A stretch of 35,810 bases of DNA from Balneolaceae bacterium (GTDB taxonomy: Bacteria; Bacteroidota; Rhodothermia; Balneolales; Balneolaceae), in NCBI GenBank assembly GCA_007694095.1, contig RECI01000159.1, positions 1 through 35,810 of the forward strand, written 5' to 3'. The notes under the pieces were generated by a model. That model was not told where the DNA came from. It did not search any database and saw only the letters and a list, made by a program, of their open reading frames with translations. This document shows positions 1 to 7,408 of the stretch, piece after piece. The first letter of the stretch is position 1; each line of letters begins with the position of its first letter. Both the position numbers and the translations under genes were made by a program.

Positions 1-2
1 CC

Positions 3-65
3 GATATCGATTTCGGGCTGGAAGGTTACCTGGAGCAGAGAAAAGCTTACCTGTTATATGAGTGA
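3..65 (+). CDS. C-terminal end of an unidentified protein (partial)
   Basis: Only the last 20 codons are present. In frame 3 the sequence reads DIDFGLEGYLEQRKAYLLYE followed by TGA at 63-65. This frame has a mixed hydrophobic/charged pattern expected of a real C-terminus, whereas the other two frames give less protein-like text. The gene starts upstream of the window and its function cannot be judged from so short a piece. It ends only 5 bases before a heptamer tandem repeat. Confidence 0.4.
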   Translation, partial: DIDFGLEGYLEQRKAYLLYE

Positions 66-70
66 TAAAT

Positions 71-116
71 AGTGAAAAGTGAAAAGTGAAAAGTGAAAAG
101 TGAAAAGTGAAAAGTG
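71..116. repeat. Heptamer tandem repeat (AGTGAAA, about 6.6 copies)
   Basis: Six perfect head-to-tail copies of the 7-mer AGTGAAA plus a partial copy (AGTG). It lies just after the stop codon of the upstream partial gene. It has the same 7-bp period as several sequence-unrelated arrays elsewhere in the window (8.5-8.7 kb and 33.1-33.9 kb). Downstream, 188-201 holds two further heptamer-like units (AAAACTC, AGAACTC). I see no gene between this repeat and the inverted element at 298. Confidence 0.95.
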
Positions 117-297
117 CTCCTAATTTATCCCGCGAAGCGAAAAGCTGGAGCGATAGCGACTGTCCCGATTCCTCGAAATTCATACTAAAAACTCAGAACT
201 CCACATCAAAGAATCCTTAAAAAAAGTGGCAGAACTATAGCAAGTAGTAATAGGGAAGTAAACAGGATATTTATTTTCCCGTTTCAGCCTGTTTTTT

Positions 298-431
298 ATC
301 CAAATTAAGCATTAGACGAAAAAGACTTCCGAAGTCTCTCTTCATTTTATTAAAATTTCGAATTTTCAATATTTAAGGGTTTCTTTCACAACTCCTGAAG
401 ACTTCGGAAGTCTATCGTTTAATACGGGTTT
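298..431 (-). repeat. MITE-like inverted-repeat element, copy 1
   Basis: About 134 bp whose reverse complement matches 4194-4331 at roughly 80 percent by eye, including an identical stretch of more than 20 bp in the middle. Each copy contains two near-identical 15-bp palindromes (AGACTTCCGAAGTCT or its one-base variants) about 75 bp apart. The outer ends are imperfect inverted repeats built on AACCC, ATTAAGC and TAGAC. No open reading frame of note lies inside. It ends 7 bases before the ATG of the DUF2071 gene, so it may supply that gene's leader or promoter. A non-autonomous transposable element is the simplest reading, but no transposase or target-site duplication was identified. Confidence 0.75.
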
Positions 432-438
432 AAATGAA

Positions 439-1167
439 ATGACAATTAAAGAGATATTATCCAATACGGAACACAGGCCCTGGAAAATTCCGGCAGAAAA
501 ATGGAAATATTACCAGGAATGGAATGATGTAGTATTTCTTCATTGGCAAGTTGACTATAATGAATTAAAGAAATTTGTACCAGACGACTTGGAGATCGAC
601 TTATTTGAAAGTAATCCCTGGGTGTCTTTGGTAGCATTTACTATGGAAAAAATAAGGCCGCGAAACTTGCCTGCATTTTCTCCTGTTTCCGATTTTGATG
701 AAATCAACATTCGTACTTATGTAAAAAAGGACAATAAGCAGGGAGTTTATTTTTTGAGCATAGAAGGTGGAACCAAAATTTCTTGTCAAATTGCTAAAGG
801 CCTGTCGGAACTGCCTTACAGGTATTCGAAAATGGCAAGACAAGACAACTTGTATTACTCAGAAAACATGCAGTTTCGTGACAGATTAGAAATTATGTAT
901 GAAGTTGGTAAAGAACTGATTGAAAAGACAGAACTTGACAAATGGCTGACTGAAAGATACGCGCTGTTTCAGGACACGTTGTCATCAATCAATGAGTTTG
1001 AAATACATCATATAGAATGGCCCATTAACAAAATCGAATTAAGAGAAATTGGAATTGAATATTCAAGATTTAATAAACTGCTGAATAACAGGCCTCTCAG
1101 ACAACATTATTCGCCCGGTGTTCAAGTATTGGCATGGGATAAGAAAAGGAATATTAAATTAGGGTGA
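439..1167 (+). CDS. DUF2071 (YqjF-like) family protein
   Basis: 242 residues. The N-terminal WKIPAEKWKYYQEW..FLHWQVDYNELKKFVPDDLEID block, then WVSLVAFTMEKIRPRNLPAF and FDEINIRTYVKK, are the signature of the DUF2071/YqjF family, whose fold resembles acetoacetate decarboxylase. No enzymatic activity is firmly assigned to the family. The length is typical. The protein has no signal peptide or membrane segment, so it is probably cytosolic. The ATG at 439 is used because the only nearer upstream ATG (434) is followed at once by a stop. The gene is monocistronic, convergent with rlmB, and its leader is the inverted element copy 1. Confidence 0.85.
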   Translation: MTIKEILSNTEHRPWKIPAEKWKYYQEWNDVVFLHWQVDYNELKKFVPDDLEIDLFESNPWVSLVAFTMEKIRPRNLPAFSPVSDFDEINIRTYVKKDNKQGVYFLSIEGGTKISCQIAKGLSELPYRYSKMARQDNLYYSENMQFRDRLEIMYEVGKELIEKTELDKWLTERYALFQDTLSSINEFEIHHIEWPINKIELREIGIEYSRFNKLLNNRPLRQHYSPGVQVLAWDKKRNIKLG

Positions 1168-1283
1168 TATCGGTATTTGCCCAAAACAGGAGTTTCATAC
1201 TTCGCCCGGTTTTCGAAATGTAACCCCTGCATGAACGAACCCGGAATTCCCGCAACCCTTCAGCCTGTTATTTTTTCCCGAAT

Positions 1284-1427
1284 CTATATACTGAATGCTA
1301 ACAGCTGATCGCCCTGAACTTTCTTAATCGTAAATGAAATAAACAACCAGGACAATTCGTCACTCACAATCACCCCTGCTGTATCAATCTCATTTTGCAG
1401 ATACAATTCTCTGTCGCCTCCATTCAT
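1284..1427 (-). CDS. Possible small ORF overlapping the 3' end of rlmB (47 aa)
   Basis: An ATG at 1427 opens a 47-codon frame, shifted relative to rlmB, which overlaps the last 38 bases of rlmB and runs to a TAG at 1284. The predicted peptide starts MNGGDRELYLQNEIDTAGVI and continues with an amphipathic, protein-like segment ending QLLAFSI. It could be a translationally coupled small protein or the decayed end of an older gene. I recognise no family. The support is only reading-frame openness and plausible composition. Confidence 0.25.
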   Translation of the reverse strand: MNGGDRELYLQNEIDTAGVIVSDELSWLFISFTIKKVQGDQLLAFSI

Positions 1428-2139
1428 AACAAATTAACGCTGCGCTTACAGATGCATTCAACGATTCCACACCATTACTCATGGGAACAGAGAGCATATA
1501 ATCGCAGTGTTCTCCAGTTTTTTTTCTGATTCCGCGTCCTTCATTCCCAATTACAAATGCCATAGGTACATCAAAAACCTGGTTCCAGATCGGTTCACCA
1601 CTCATATCAAGTCCGGCAATCCAAAACTTCTTCTCTTTGAGAGTAATGATTGCCTGGTTCAGATTTACCGTTCGCACAATCGGAATCCGGCCGGCTGTAC
1701 CTGCGCTTGTTTTAAAAACGGCTGCACTAACTGGTGCCTGGCGATGTTTCGGTACAATCACTGCACTGATATTAGCTGCGGCAGCGGTTCTGAGAATAGC
1801 CCCAAAGTTGTGCGGATCTTCAATTTCATCGAGGAGAAGTACCGCTGTATCGGCATCCGGTTCAACAGAATCGAGCCATTCTTCAAATTCCATATAAGAA
1901 GCAAGACTGATAGCAGCAACAATTCCCTGGTCATTTACACTGCCCACAAGTTCATGAAGTTTTGAACCCGGAACGTCTGTGACCGGAATACGGTTTGATG
2001 AGGCAAGTGAAATTATGGAAGATAAGCCATGTTGGCGTGCCCCTTTTTTCAGGTATATTTTTTCCACCTGACCCGGGTTTGTTTTTAATACCTCTTCAAC
2101 AGGGTTCCTTCCAAAAATAAATGTGTTTTCTTTTTCCAA
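1390..2139 (-). CDS. rlmB: 23S rRNA (guanosine-2'-O-)-methyltransferase RlmB (TrmH/SPOUT family)
   Basis: 249 residues, close to E. coli RlmB (243). An N-terminal substrate-binding domain (residues 5-80, opening FIFGRNPVEEVL) precedes a SPOUT trefoil-knot domain. Motif 1 is LDEIEDPHNFGAILRT at 103-118 (Asn111), motif 2 is IGNEGRGI at 197-204, and motif 3 is VPMSNGVESLNASVSA at 218-233. The family uses S-adenosylmethionine to methylate the 2'-O of a guanosine in 23S rRNA (G2251 in E. coli) during large-subunit maturation. Other TrmH-family targets cannot be excluded from sequence alone. It is transcribed divergently from the small membrane protein at 2213, with a 73 bp shared promoter region, and convergently with the DUF2071 gene. 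Confidence 0.9.
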   Translation of the reverse strand: MEKENTFIFGRNPVEEVLKTNPGQVEKIYLKKGARQHGLSSIISLASSNRIPVTDVPGSKLHELVGSVNDQGIVAAISLASYMEFEEWLDSVEPDADTAVLLLDEIEDPHNFGAILRTAAAANISAVIVPKHRQAPVSAAVFKTSAGTAGRIPIVRTVNLNQAIITLKEKKFWIAGLDMSGEPIWNQVFDVPMAFVIGNEGRGIRKKTGEHCDYMLSVPMSNGVESLNASVSAALICYEWRRQRIVSAK

Positions 2140-2212
2140 TCTGTAAAGAAATAATTTCAGTTTCCCGATTCGTTTGATAAATTAAATCAGATAATCAAGA
2201 TTACCCAATATA

Positions 2213-2563
2213 ATGGCCGGAAATCCTAAAAAAACTGGTTTACCTTACGAAAGCTTCGAAGTGAGGCCGGGTAAAAAACAGGCAAAAACCGGGAATTTTC
2301 GGTTTCGTTCACTTCTGACTAACAGTCACACTCTCATTCCTTTACTTTCGGGAGCTGTTATGATATTATCCGGTCTGACGATTGTCAGTATTACGATGCT
2401 TGGTTTAATCTCTTCCCTCTGGATATCAGTACTAATCAGCCTGCTGGGATGTGTCTCCTGTATGCTTGGCGGTTTTTTGATTTATCAAACCGTTACCTCA
2501 CAGGGTTCATTTGACGGGCTCATTAACCAGGCAATTCGCAGGGTGATCAATTCACAAAATTGA
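2213..2563 (+). CDS. Small membrane protein of unknown function (two predicted helices)
   Basis: 116 residues. A polar basic N-terminus (residues 1-42) is followed by two strongly hydrophobic segments at about 46-66 (LIPLLSGAVMILSGLTIVSI) and 73-96, with a Gly/Cys-rich second helix, then a short cytoplasmic-type tail. I do not recognise the family. It is divergent from rlmB and lies 71 bases upstream of the cystathionine gamma-synthase-like gene in the same direction, so the two may share a transcript, though no functional link is evident. Confidence 0.7.
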   Translation: MAGNPKKTGLPYESFEVRPGKKQAKTGNFRFRSLLTNSHTLIPLLSGAVMILSGLTIVSITMLGLISSLWISVLISLLGCVSCMLGGFLIYQTVTSQGSFDGLINQAIRRVINSQN

Positions 2564-2634
2564 ATTATATCCATAATCACATACGGGTGATTACGCTGAC
2601 AGTTCTTCAATTATGAACCAAAATATTTTTTTAA

Positions 2635-3819
2635 ATGGATTTTTCCAGGCTTAAATCCGGCACAGCTTCTGTTTGGGCGGGAGAAACTGAAATTTTTCCT
2701 GAAGGGAGCCATACCGTGCCAATTGTAAACACCGTCACCTTTGCTTATAAAGATCTTGAGGAATGGCATGAGGTGGCCAAAGGCAACCGTGATGGCCATA
2801 TTTACAGCCGTAATACGAACCCGACCGTCAGTGTGCTTGAAGAAAAAATCAGGGTGCTGGAAAAAGCAGAATCGGCTGCTTCATTTGCATCGGGCATGGC
2901 GGCCATCAGCAATACTTTGTTTGCCCTGTTAAAGCCGGGCAGCCGGGTGGTATCCATTAAGGATTCATATGGCGGTACCAGCAGGCTGTTCCTGGAATTT
3001 CTGCCCCGGTTTAACATTGAAGTTACACTTTGTGAAACAGGCGATCACGAACAAATGGAGAAAGAAATTGCCAAAGGTTGTGATCTTGTATATCTCGAAA
3101 CACCTACGAATCCTACACTCAAAATACTCGACCTGGAAAGGCTTTCCGGGGCGGCTAAAAAAGTTGCTGCAGTTACCGTAGTGGATAACACATTTGCATC
3201 ACCGGTAAATCAAAATCCACTGCTGCTGGGTGCGGACCTTGTAATTCATAGTGCCACAAAATATCTTGGCGGCCATTCAGACACTCTGTGCGGACTTGTT
3301 TGTGGCAGGAGAGAGTTGGTACACCAGATCTTTCTATTCAGGGAAATTAACGGGGCCAGTCTCAATCCTGAAACGGCTTACAATGTGATCAGAGGGATGA
3401 AAACCCTTGAAATCCGTGTGGAACGCCAGAATCATAATGCAATGCAAATCGCGAAATTCCTGGATTCTCACTCCAAAGTTGATAAAGTTTTTTATCCGGG
3501 ACTTGAAAGCCACCGGGGACATGAAATTGCCAAAAAACAGATGCGTGGATTTGGCGGCATCCTTAGTTTTGAATTAAAGGGTGGTTATGATGCCGTAAAA
3601 ACCGTTCTGCACAATTTAAAACTTGTTCATCTCGCGGCAAGCCTCGGCTCTGTGAGCACCCTTGCCGGAACACCACGCACCACCAGTCATGTGGAACTAA
3701 CAGAAGCTCAGCGAAAAGAACTTGGCATCTCAGAAAGCCTTGTCCGTTACTCTGTTGGCATTGAAAATACAGAAGATCTGATAAATGATTTAAGCGAAGC
3801 TTTAGATCTGCTTGGGTAA
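2635..3819 (+). CDS. Cystathionine gamma-synthase/lyase family PLP-dependent enzyme
   Basis: 394 residues, full length for the Cys/Met-metabolism PLP family (fold type I). The internal-aldimine lysine is Lys209 in SATKYLGGHSD. Other signatures are YSRNTNPTV (57-65, phosphate and cofactor contact from the neighbouring subunit), ASFASGMAAI near 83-92, YLETPTNPT near 153-161 and VVDNTFASP near 182-190. Members carry out gamma-replacement or gamma-elimination on homoserine esters, cystathionine or methionine. Cystathionine gamma-synthase, cystathionine gamma-lyase and methionine gamma-lyase cannot be separated confidently by eye. The ATG at 2635 gives the normal family N-terminus. No other sulfur-metabolism gene lies nearby. 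Confidence 0.9.
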   Translation: MDFSRLKSGTASVWAGETEIFPEGSHTVPIVNTVTFAYKDLEEWHEVAKGNRDGHIYSRNTNPTVSVLEEKIRVLEKAESAASFASGMAAISNTLFALLKPGSRVVSIKDSYGGTSRLFLEFLPRFNIEVTLCETGDHEQMEKEIAKGCDLVYLETPTNPTLKILDLERLSGAAKKVAAVTVVDNTFASPVNQNPLLLGADLVIHSATKYLGGHSDTLCGLVCGRRELVHQIFLFREINGASLNPETAYNVIRGMKTLEIRVERQNHNAMQIAKFLDSHSKVDKVFYPGLESHRGHEIAKKQMRGFGGILSFELKGGYDAVKTVLHNLKLVHLAASLGSVSTLAGTPRTTSHVELTEAQRKELGISESLVRYSVGIENTEDLINDLSEALDLLG

Positions 3820-4190
3820 ATTATTTTATTCTGTTGAACCAGTTGAAAACTGATGGTATTGAGTTGATTCGCGTAGCTCACCGGAAAGATATTTATGACC
3901 TGTTTCCGTAATCCTGTTTTTGTCTTAACCAAAGTAACGTTGGTATTAAAACCCGCAGAAACCATTGGGATGGTTGAAACCTGGTCAAATCCAGTAAGCT
4001 GATAAAACTGGTCGTTTTCATTGTCTTTGAGATCCAGACAAAATTTTGAAGTATCTCTGGCCTCAATCTGAAAAGCCAACCCTCTTGTGGTGTCGAAGGA
4101 ATTGCCCATTATGTACCCATCGTTGGTCTTTACAGGGATAGAGTGTATTGAAAAACCACTGAACCGGGGTAAAAATGAACCTGGATCCAA
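3747..4190 (-). pseudogene. Probable 5'-truncated gene fragment abutting inverted element copy 2
   Basis: An open frame reads protein-like text (for example DGYIMGNSFDTTRGLAFQIE and FYQLTGFDQVSTIPMVSAGF) rich in beta-strand-like alternation. It has no ATG at its beginning: the first possible start is TTG at 4190, and the frame runs upstream only into the repeat element, where it meets a stop at 4203-4205. Its 3' end overlaps the tail of the convergent PLP-enzyme gene by 73 bases. The simplest interpretation is a gene whose 5' part was removed or displaced when the element inserted. I recognise no family, and a functional TTG-started short protein cannot be ruled out. Confidence 0.45.
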
Positions 4191-4193
4191 TTT

Positions 4194-4331
4194 TAACCCG
4201 GATTAAGCGATAGACTTCCGAAGTCTTTCGGAGTTGTGAAAGAAACCCTTAAAGATTAATAGATCGAAGTTTTTAAAAAATGAGGAGAGACTTCGGAAAT
4301 CTTTTTTCGTCTAATGCTTAATGTGGGTTTA
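4194..4331 (+). repeat. MITE-like inverted-repeat element, copy 2
   Basis: About 137 bp, in inverted orientation relative to copy 1 at 298-431. It has the same two AGACTTCCGAAGTCT-type palindromes, the same conserved central segment (GGAGTTGTGAAAGAAACCC) and imperfect terminal inverted repeats: the left end AACCCGGATTAAGC matches the reverse complement of the right end, AACCCACATTAAGC, at 12 of 14 positions. It interrupts or abuts the open frame at 3747-4190 and sits about 120 bases upstream of the lipoprotein gene. Confidence 0.75.
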
Positions 4332-4453
4332 GTTTAGCTCTTCGGATTAACCGGGTTGATCTGTTAAAAAAAATTGTTAATTCATAAATAAGACGTGAAT
4401 ATTTTCGTTTTTGTTTTCATTATCTTAAAGAATGTTAGTCTAAGCATGTTTAC

Positions 4454-5329
4454 ATGGACGTTCTGCAAAAAAAATTACCCGTTTTACTCCTGGCTTTCGG
4501 GCTGATACTGAGTTCCTGCGATTTGTCCGAGGAAGCAGAACAAATTTTACCTCCTCCTGCAATACCGGAAAGAGAAATATTTGAACTGGATTTTACCGGA
4601 ATTGCATCGGCACCCACTGGTTATAAGGATATTAATGATACGGATTGGATACCGGGTAATTTTTTTGATTCAAACTACGCCATAACCATAGAAGATCCTT
4701 TCAGATTGGGCCTTGGCTTTGTGAATGATTTTCGCCGGGGAATGATGAGCCAATTGAGTACAATATTTCAGGCTACATTCCATAATATCAATAAAATTGC
4801 GCCGGAAGAAATTGATGGATTGTATACCTGGTATTTTTCATCGAATATCTTTGACCCGGATTTGGGATATCCGATGCAGAGATCTGATTTAAAACTAATA
4901 GCCGACAGAGAGACTAATGGAACCGTAATATGGAGATTATTCAAAATTACAGAGACTGACCAGATATTGATTGCATTGGGAGAAACCGGTAATAACCATT
5001 TAAAGGGAGAATGGATTTTCTTTTATCATGATGGCCTTGATCTGCCTGCTTTTAATTTTAACTGGGTCCGTAAAAGAGAAAAAACAGCAATTTTCCAATC
5101 AAAACTTCACTTTGCGAACGTAGCCACAACATATCAACAGGATGGTGACTGGGTTATACACACCCAGGACCGAAATGAGTCAATAGAAAAATCACTGTTT
5201 GCTGAAGTTCGCTGGAACCGCAGAACGGGTGAAGGGTCTGTCTATGTGAGAATTGATTCGATAAATGAAGAGATAAAAAGATGCTGGAATCGATTTAGAG
5301 AACCCATCGACGAATGCCCGGCTGAGTGA
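4454..5329 (+). CDS. Lipoprotein of unknown function
   Basis: 291 residues. It has a classical lipoprotein signal: basic MDVLQKK, hydrophobic core LPVLLLAFGLI, then lipobox LSSC with Cys22 as the predicted lipidated residue, followed by Asp, Leu, Ser and an acidic linker. The mature part is Trp/Tyr/Phe-rich and beta-strand-like (WYFSSNIFDP, EWIFFYHDG, EVRWNRRTGEGSVYVRID), with two Cys near the C-terminus that could pair. No family is recognised. The promoter region lies between the inverted element and 4454. The stop is 9 bases from the end of the convergent PIN-domain gene. Confidence 0.75.
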   Translation: MDVLQKKLPVLLLAFGLILSSCDLSEEAEQILPPPAIPEREIFELDFTGIASAPTGYKDINDTDWIPGNFFDSNYAITIEDPFRLGLGFVNDFRRGMMSQLSTIFQATFHNINKIAPEEIDGLYTWYFSSNIFDPDLGYPMQRSDLKLIADRETNGTVIWRLFKITETDQILIALGETGNNHLKGEWIFFYHDGLDLPAFNFNWVRKREKTAIFQSKLHFANVATTYQQDGDWVIHTQDRNESIEKSLFAEVRWNRRTGEGSVYVRIDSINEEIKRCWNRFREPIDECPAE

Positions 5330-5338
5330 TATATCATT

Positions 5339-5749
5339 TCAGTTGCAAAACTCTTTAACCCACTCGGCAGAAGTCATCACAGGGATTTCAGACTGATTAA
5401 AATCCTGCTTATTTCTTGTGATGATCATCAGTGCATTATGATATCGTGCACATTCATACTGCATGCAATCTTCAATATCTTTCCAGGTGCTATTGATTGC
5501 AGCTTCAGTCATTTTTCGGTTCACATCAAGCAGGCCGATAAATTTTATCAAATTGCACAGTACATTTTTCGTATCAATCTCTTTGTGATATCTTTTAAGA
5601 AGGAAAGTGAGTATTGGTATCGAAATGGTACTCACACCCAATTTCATGGATTTTTTGATATGGAATGCAACCAATTGTTCAGCATCCTCATGCCATGGGC
5701 TTCGTTTTGCCAGTAAATCAAGACAGATATTTGTGTCGAGAAATGTCAA
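5339..5749 (-). CDS. PIN-domain toxin (VapC-like ribonuclease)
   Basis: 136 residues, a single PIN domain. The N-terminal FLDTNICLDLL carries Asp5 and Asp11. Asp91/Asp94 lie in DIEDCMQYECA, and Asp116 in ITRNKQDF. These match the acidic metal-binding cluster of PIN_3-type nucleases. Such toxins cleave RNA and are held inactive by the antitoxin encoded just upstream. The start is unusual: the antitoxin TAA (5752-5750) is immediately followed, in the same frame, by TTG (5749-5747), and no ATG exists before residue 35, inside the domain. TTG initiation coupled to antitoxin termination is the most likely mode. Confidence 0.85.
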   Translation of the reverse strand: MTFLDTNICLDLLAKRSPWHEDAEQLVAFHIKKSMKLGVSTISIPILTFLLKRYHKEIDTKNVLCNLIKFIGLLDVNRKMTEAAINSTWKDIEDCMQYECARYHNALMIITRNKQDFNQSEIPVMTSAEWVKEFCN

Positions 5750-5986
5750 TTACCAGCCATGTTTTTTTTGGGCATGATCAAAGTACTCATTATCCGGTTC
5801 AGCAGCAGCCGGCAGATCTATTACTCCACTCACCGCTTTCAGGGCACTCATTTTTTCTTCCATACGGCTGCTTTCATCAATAAAATCAGAAAAAAGCCTG
5901 GATACAGAACTTTTTCTTTTTTTTGCAAGAATTTTGGCTCTGCGAATTGTTTTCTCCTCAACTGATAATGTAAGTTTGGATCGCAT
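5750..5986 (-). CDS. Antitoxin of the PIN-toxin pair (DUF6364-like)
   Basis: 78 residues from the ATG at 5986; an upstream in-frame TTG at 6001 would add five residues but is less likely. The N-terminus (MRSKLTLSVEEKTIRRAKILAKKRKSSVSRL, in part) has the beta-strand then helix pattern of ribbon-helix-helix-like antitoxins, and the C-terminal half (ESSRMEEKM..DHAQKKHGW) would wrap the toxin. It is directly followed by the PIN gene with no spacer. Autorepression is inferred from the nested palindromes at 6005-6042, just upstream of its start. Confidence 0.75.
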   Translation of the reverse strand: MRSKLTLSVEEKTIRRAKILAKKRKSSVSRLFSDFIDESSRMEEKMSALKAVSGVIDLPAAAEPDNEYFDHAQKKHGW

Positions 5987-6004
5987 ATAAAAGTATTTCA
6001 AGTC

Positions 6005-6042
6005 ACGTATAATTTATAAAAATATACGTAGATTATAAATTA
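6005..6042. promoter_or_regulatory. Nested palindromic operator candidate between antitoxin and M20 gene
   Basis: Two perfect inverted repeats are interleaved. TAATTTATAA at 6010-6019 pairs with TTATAAATTA at 6033-6042. ACGTATA at 6005-6011 pairs with TATACGT at 6023-6029. The site is AT-rich and lies 19 bases upstream of the antitoxin ATG, a normal place for autoregulation by a toxin-antitoxin complex. It also overlaps the promoter region of the divergent M20 gene, so it could affect both. Confidence 0.5.
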
Positions 6043-6048
6043 CATTTG
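6041..6048 (+). promoter_or_regulatory. Candidate Bacteroidota-type -7 box (TACATTTG) for the M20 gene
   Basis: TACATTTG fits the TAnnTTTG -7 consensus used by the Bacteroidota primary sigma factor. It lies 20 bases upstream of the ATG at 6069 and overlaps the right arm of the palindromic site. I could not see a convincing TTTG -33 element at the expected distance. Confidence 0.35.
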
Positions 6049-6068
6049 CCCAAATTTTGAATATTACC

Positions 6069-7235
6069 ATGATGATTGATAAAAACTTCACCATTGAAAC
6101 CTTGCAAAAACTGGTACGGATCAACTCAGTAAATCCGGCTCTTGAAGGTGGCGGAGGGGGTGAGTCCGATGTTGGAGTATTTATTTACGAACAGTTGTGG
6201 TCTTTGGGAATCGAGGCAGAAATCGACGAATTAGCACCCGGCAGGCTTAATGTGACCGGAACGATTAAAGGTGATGGAACCGGACGTTCACTGATGCTGA
6301 ATGCGCATATGGATACTGTTGGAATCAAAGGTATGGCAGACCCATTTTCGGGGAGGATTACTGATGGAAAGCTTTTCGGGCGTGGTTCGTACGATATGAA
6401 AGGGAGTATTGCCGCAATACTTGGAGCAGTCAAAACAATCCAGACAGAAAAACAAAAGCTGAAGGGAGATCTTGTTATCTCTTTCGTGGCTGATGAAGAG
6501 TATGAAAGTATTGGGGCAAAAGCTCTTGTACAAAAAATTAAAACGGACACGGCAATTGTAGCCGAACCTACCAGCCTCCAGGTCTGTACAGCCCACCGTG
6601 GATTTGGAATCTGGGAAATTACCACAAAGGGTAAAACAGCCCATGGGGGGAACCACCAGGTTGGTGTGGATGCAAATATGCATATGGGGCTGCTGCTGAC
6701 TGAGCTGTACCAAATGTCCGGAAAATTGCAAAGTTACAGGAATCACCCGCTTTGTGGTGAAGCATCCTTACACGTGCCTCTGATTCATGGCGGACACAGC
6801 CTTTTTATTTACTCTAACGAATGTACTATTAAGGTGGAACGCCGAACAATACCGGGAGAATCAGAAAAAAATGTTGAGGATGAAATTTTAGAGATTATAA
6901 AAAATATTCAAGGAAAGTATCCGGAATTTCAGGCAGGTATCAAGCAGGTTATGTGGCGCAGCCCTTATGAGATTGATCGCTCAAAAAAAATTGTAAAGGA
7001 TGTTTCAAAAGCCATTCATGAGATTACAGGCCGCCACCCTTTAATCATCGGCCATACCTGGTGGGAAGATTCTGCAATTTTTGGGGAAGCAGGTATTGAA
7101 ACGGTAATCCTTGGCCCGAAAGGGGGGGGTATTCATGAAGAAGTGGAATGGGTTGACCTGGATTCTGTGGTTCAGTTAGCCGGGGTTTTTTACAAATTGG
7201 CAACAGGGGAGATCACTCCGCAGTCACCCGGATGA
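6069..7235 (+). CDS. M20 family metallo-deacylase (ArgE/DapE-like)
   Basis: 388 residues from the ATG at 6069; a TTG at 6057 would add four residues. The zinc-binding residues of the M20 family are visible: His80 and Asp82 in NAHMDTVG, bridging Asp109 in GRGSYDMKG, catalytic Glu143 and ligand Glu144 in VADEEYES, Glu in VAEPTS, and the last His in [10 protein letters not shown] near the C-terminus. A dimerisation (lid) domain starts about residue 175 ([16 protein letters not shown]). Members hydrolyse N-acyl groups from amino acids or peptides, as in acetylornithine deacetylase and succinyl-diaminopimelate desuccinylase. The exact substrate is not shown by sequence, and no arginine or lysine gene is adjacent. 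Probably cytosolic. Confidence 0.85.
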   Translation: MMIDKNFTIETLQKLVRINSVNPALEGGGGGESDVGVFIYEQLWSLGIEAEIDELAPGRLNVTGTIKGDGTGRSLMLNAHMDTVGIKGMADPFSGRITDGKLFGRGSYDMKGSIAAILGAVKTIQTEKQKLKGDLVISFVADEEYESIGAKALVQKIKTDTAIVAEPTSLQVCTAHRGFGIWEITTKGKTAHGGNHQVGVDANMHMGLLLTELYQMSGKLQSYRNHPLCGEASLHVPLIHGGHSLFIYSNECTIKVERRTIPGESEKNVEDEILEIIKNIQGKYPEFQAGIKQVMWRSPYEIDRSKKIVKDVSKAIHEITGRHPLIIGHTWWEDSAIFGEAGIETVILGPKGGGIHEEVEWVDLDSVVQLAGVFYKLATGEITPQSPG

Positions 7236-7408
7236 CTGATATTTGGGGAGGTGCATTATAGCGAACAGGTGCGAGTGTGAATCCAAGTCCGTTGTTGATA
7301 TTGAGAAGCATATCACCAAGCATCCAGGCACCAAAATCCAAAGGTCTGCAGAAGAGCAATGGCCCTGCCTGAAAATTGGTGCTTGTAATTTGGTTTTTTC
7401 CTTCTATT

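Noticed and set aside
71-116. Possible CRISPR array
   Set aside because: The repeats are 7 bp and head-to-tail with no spacers, and no cas gene is present anywhere in the window.
5339-5986. A larger defence island around the PIN toxin-antitoxin pair
   Set aside because: The neighbours are a lipoprotein and an M20 enzyme with no link to defence; only the two-gene module is supported.
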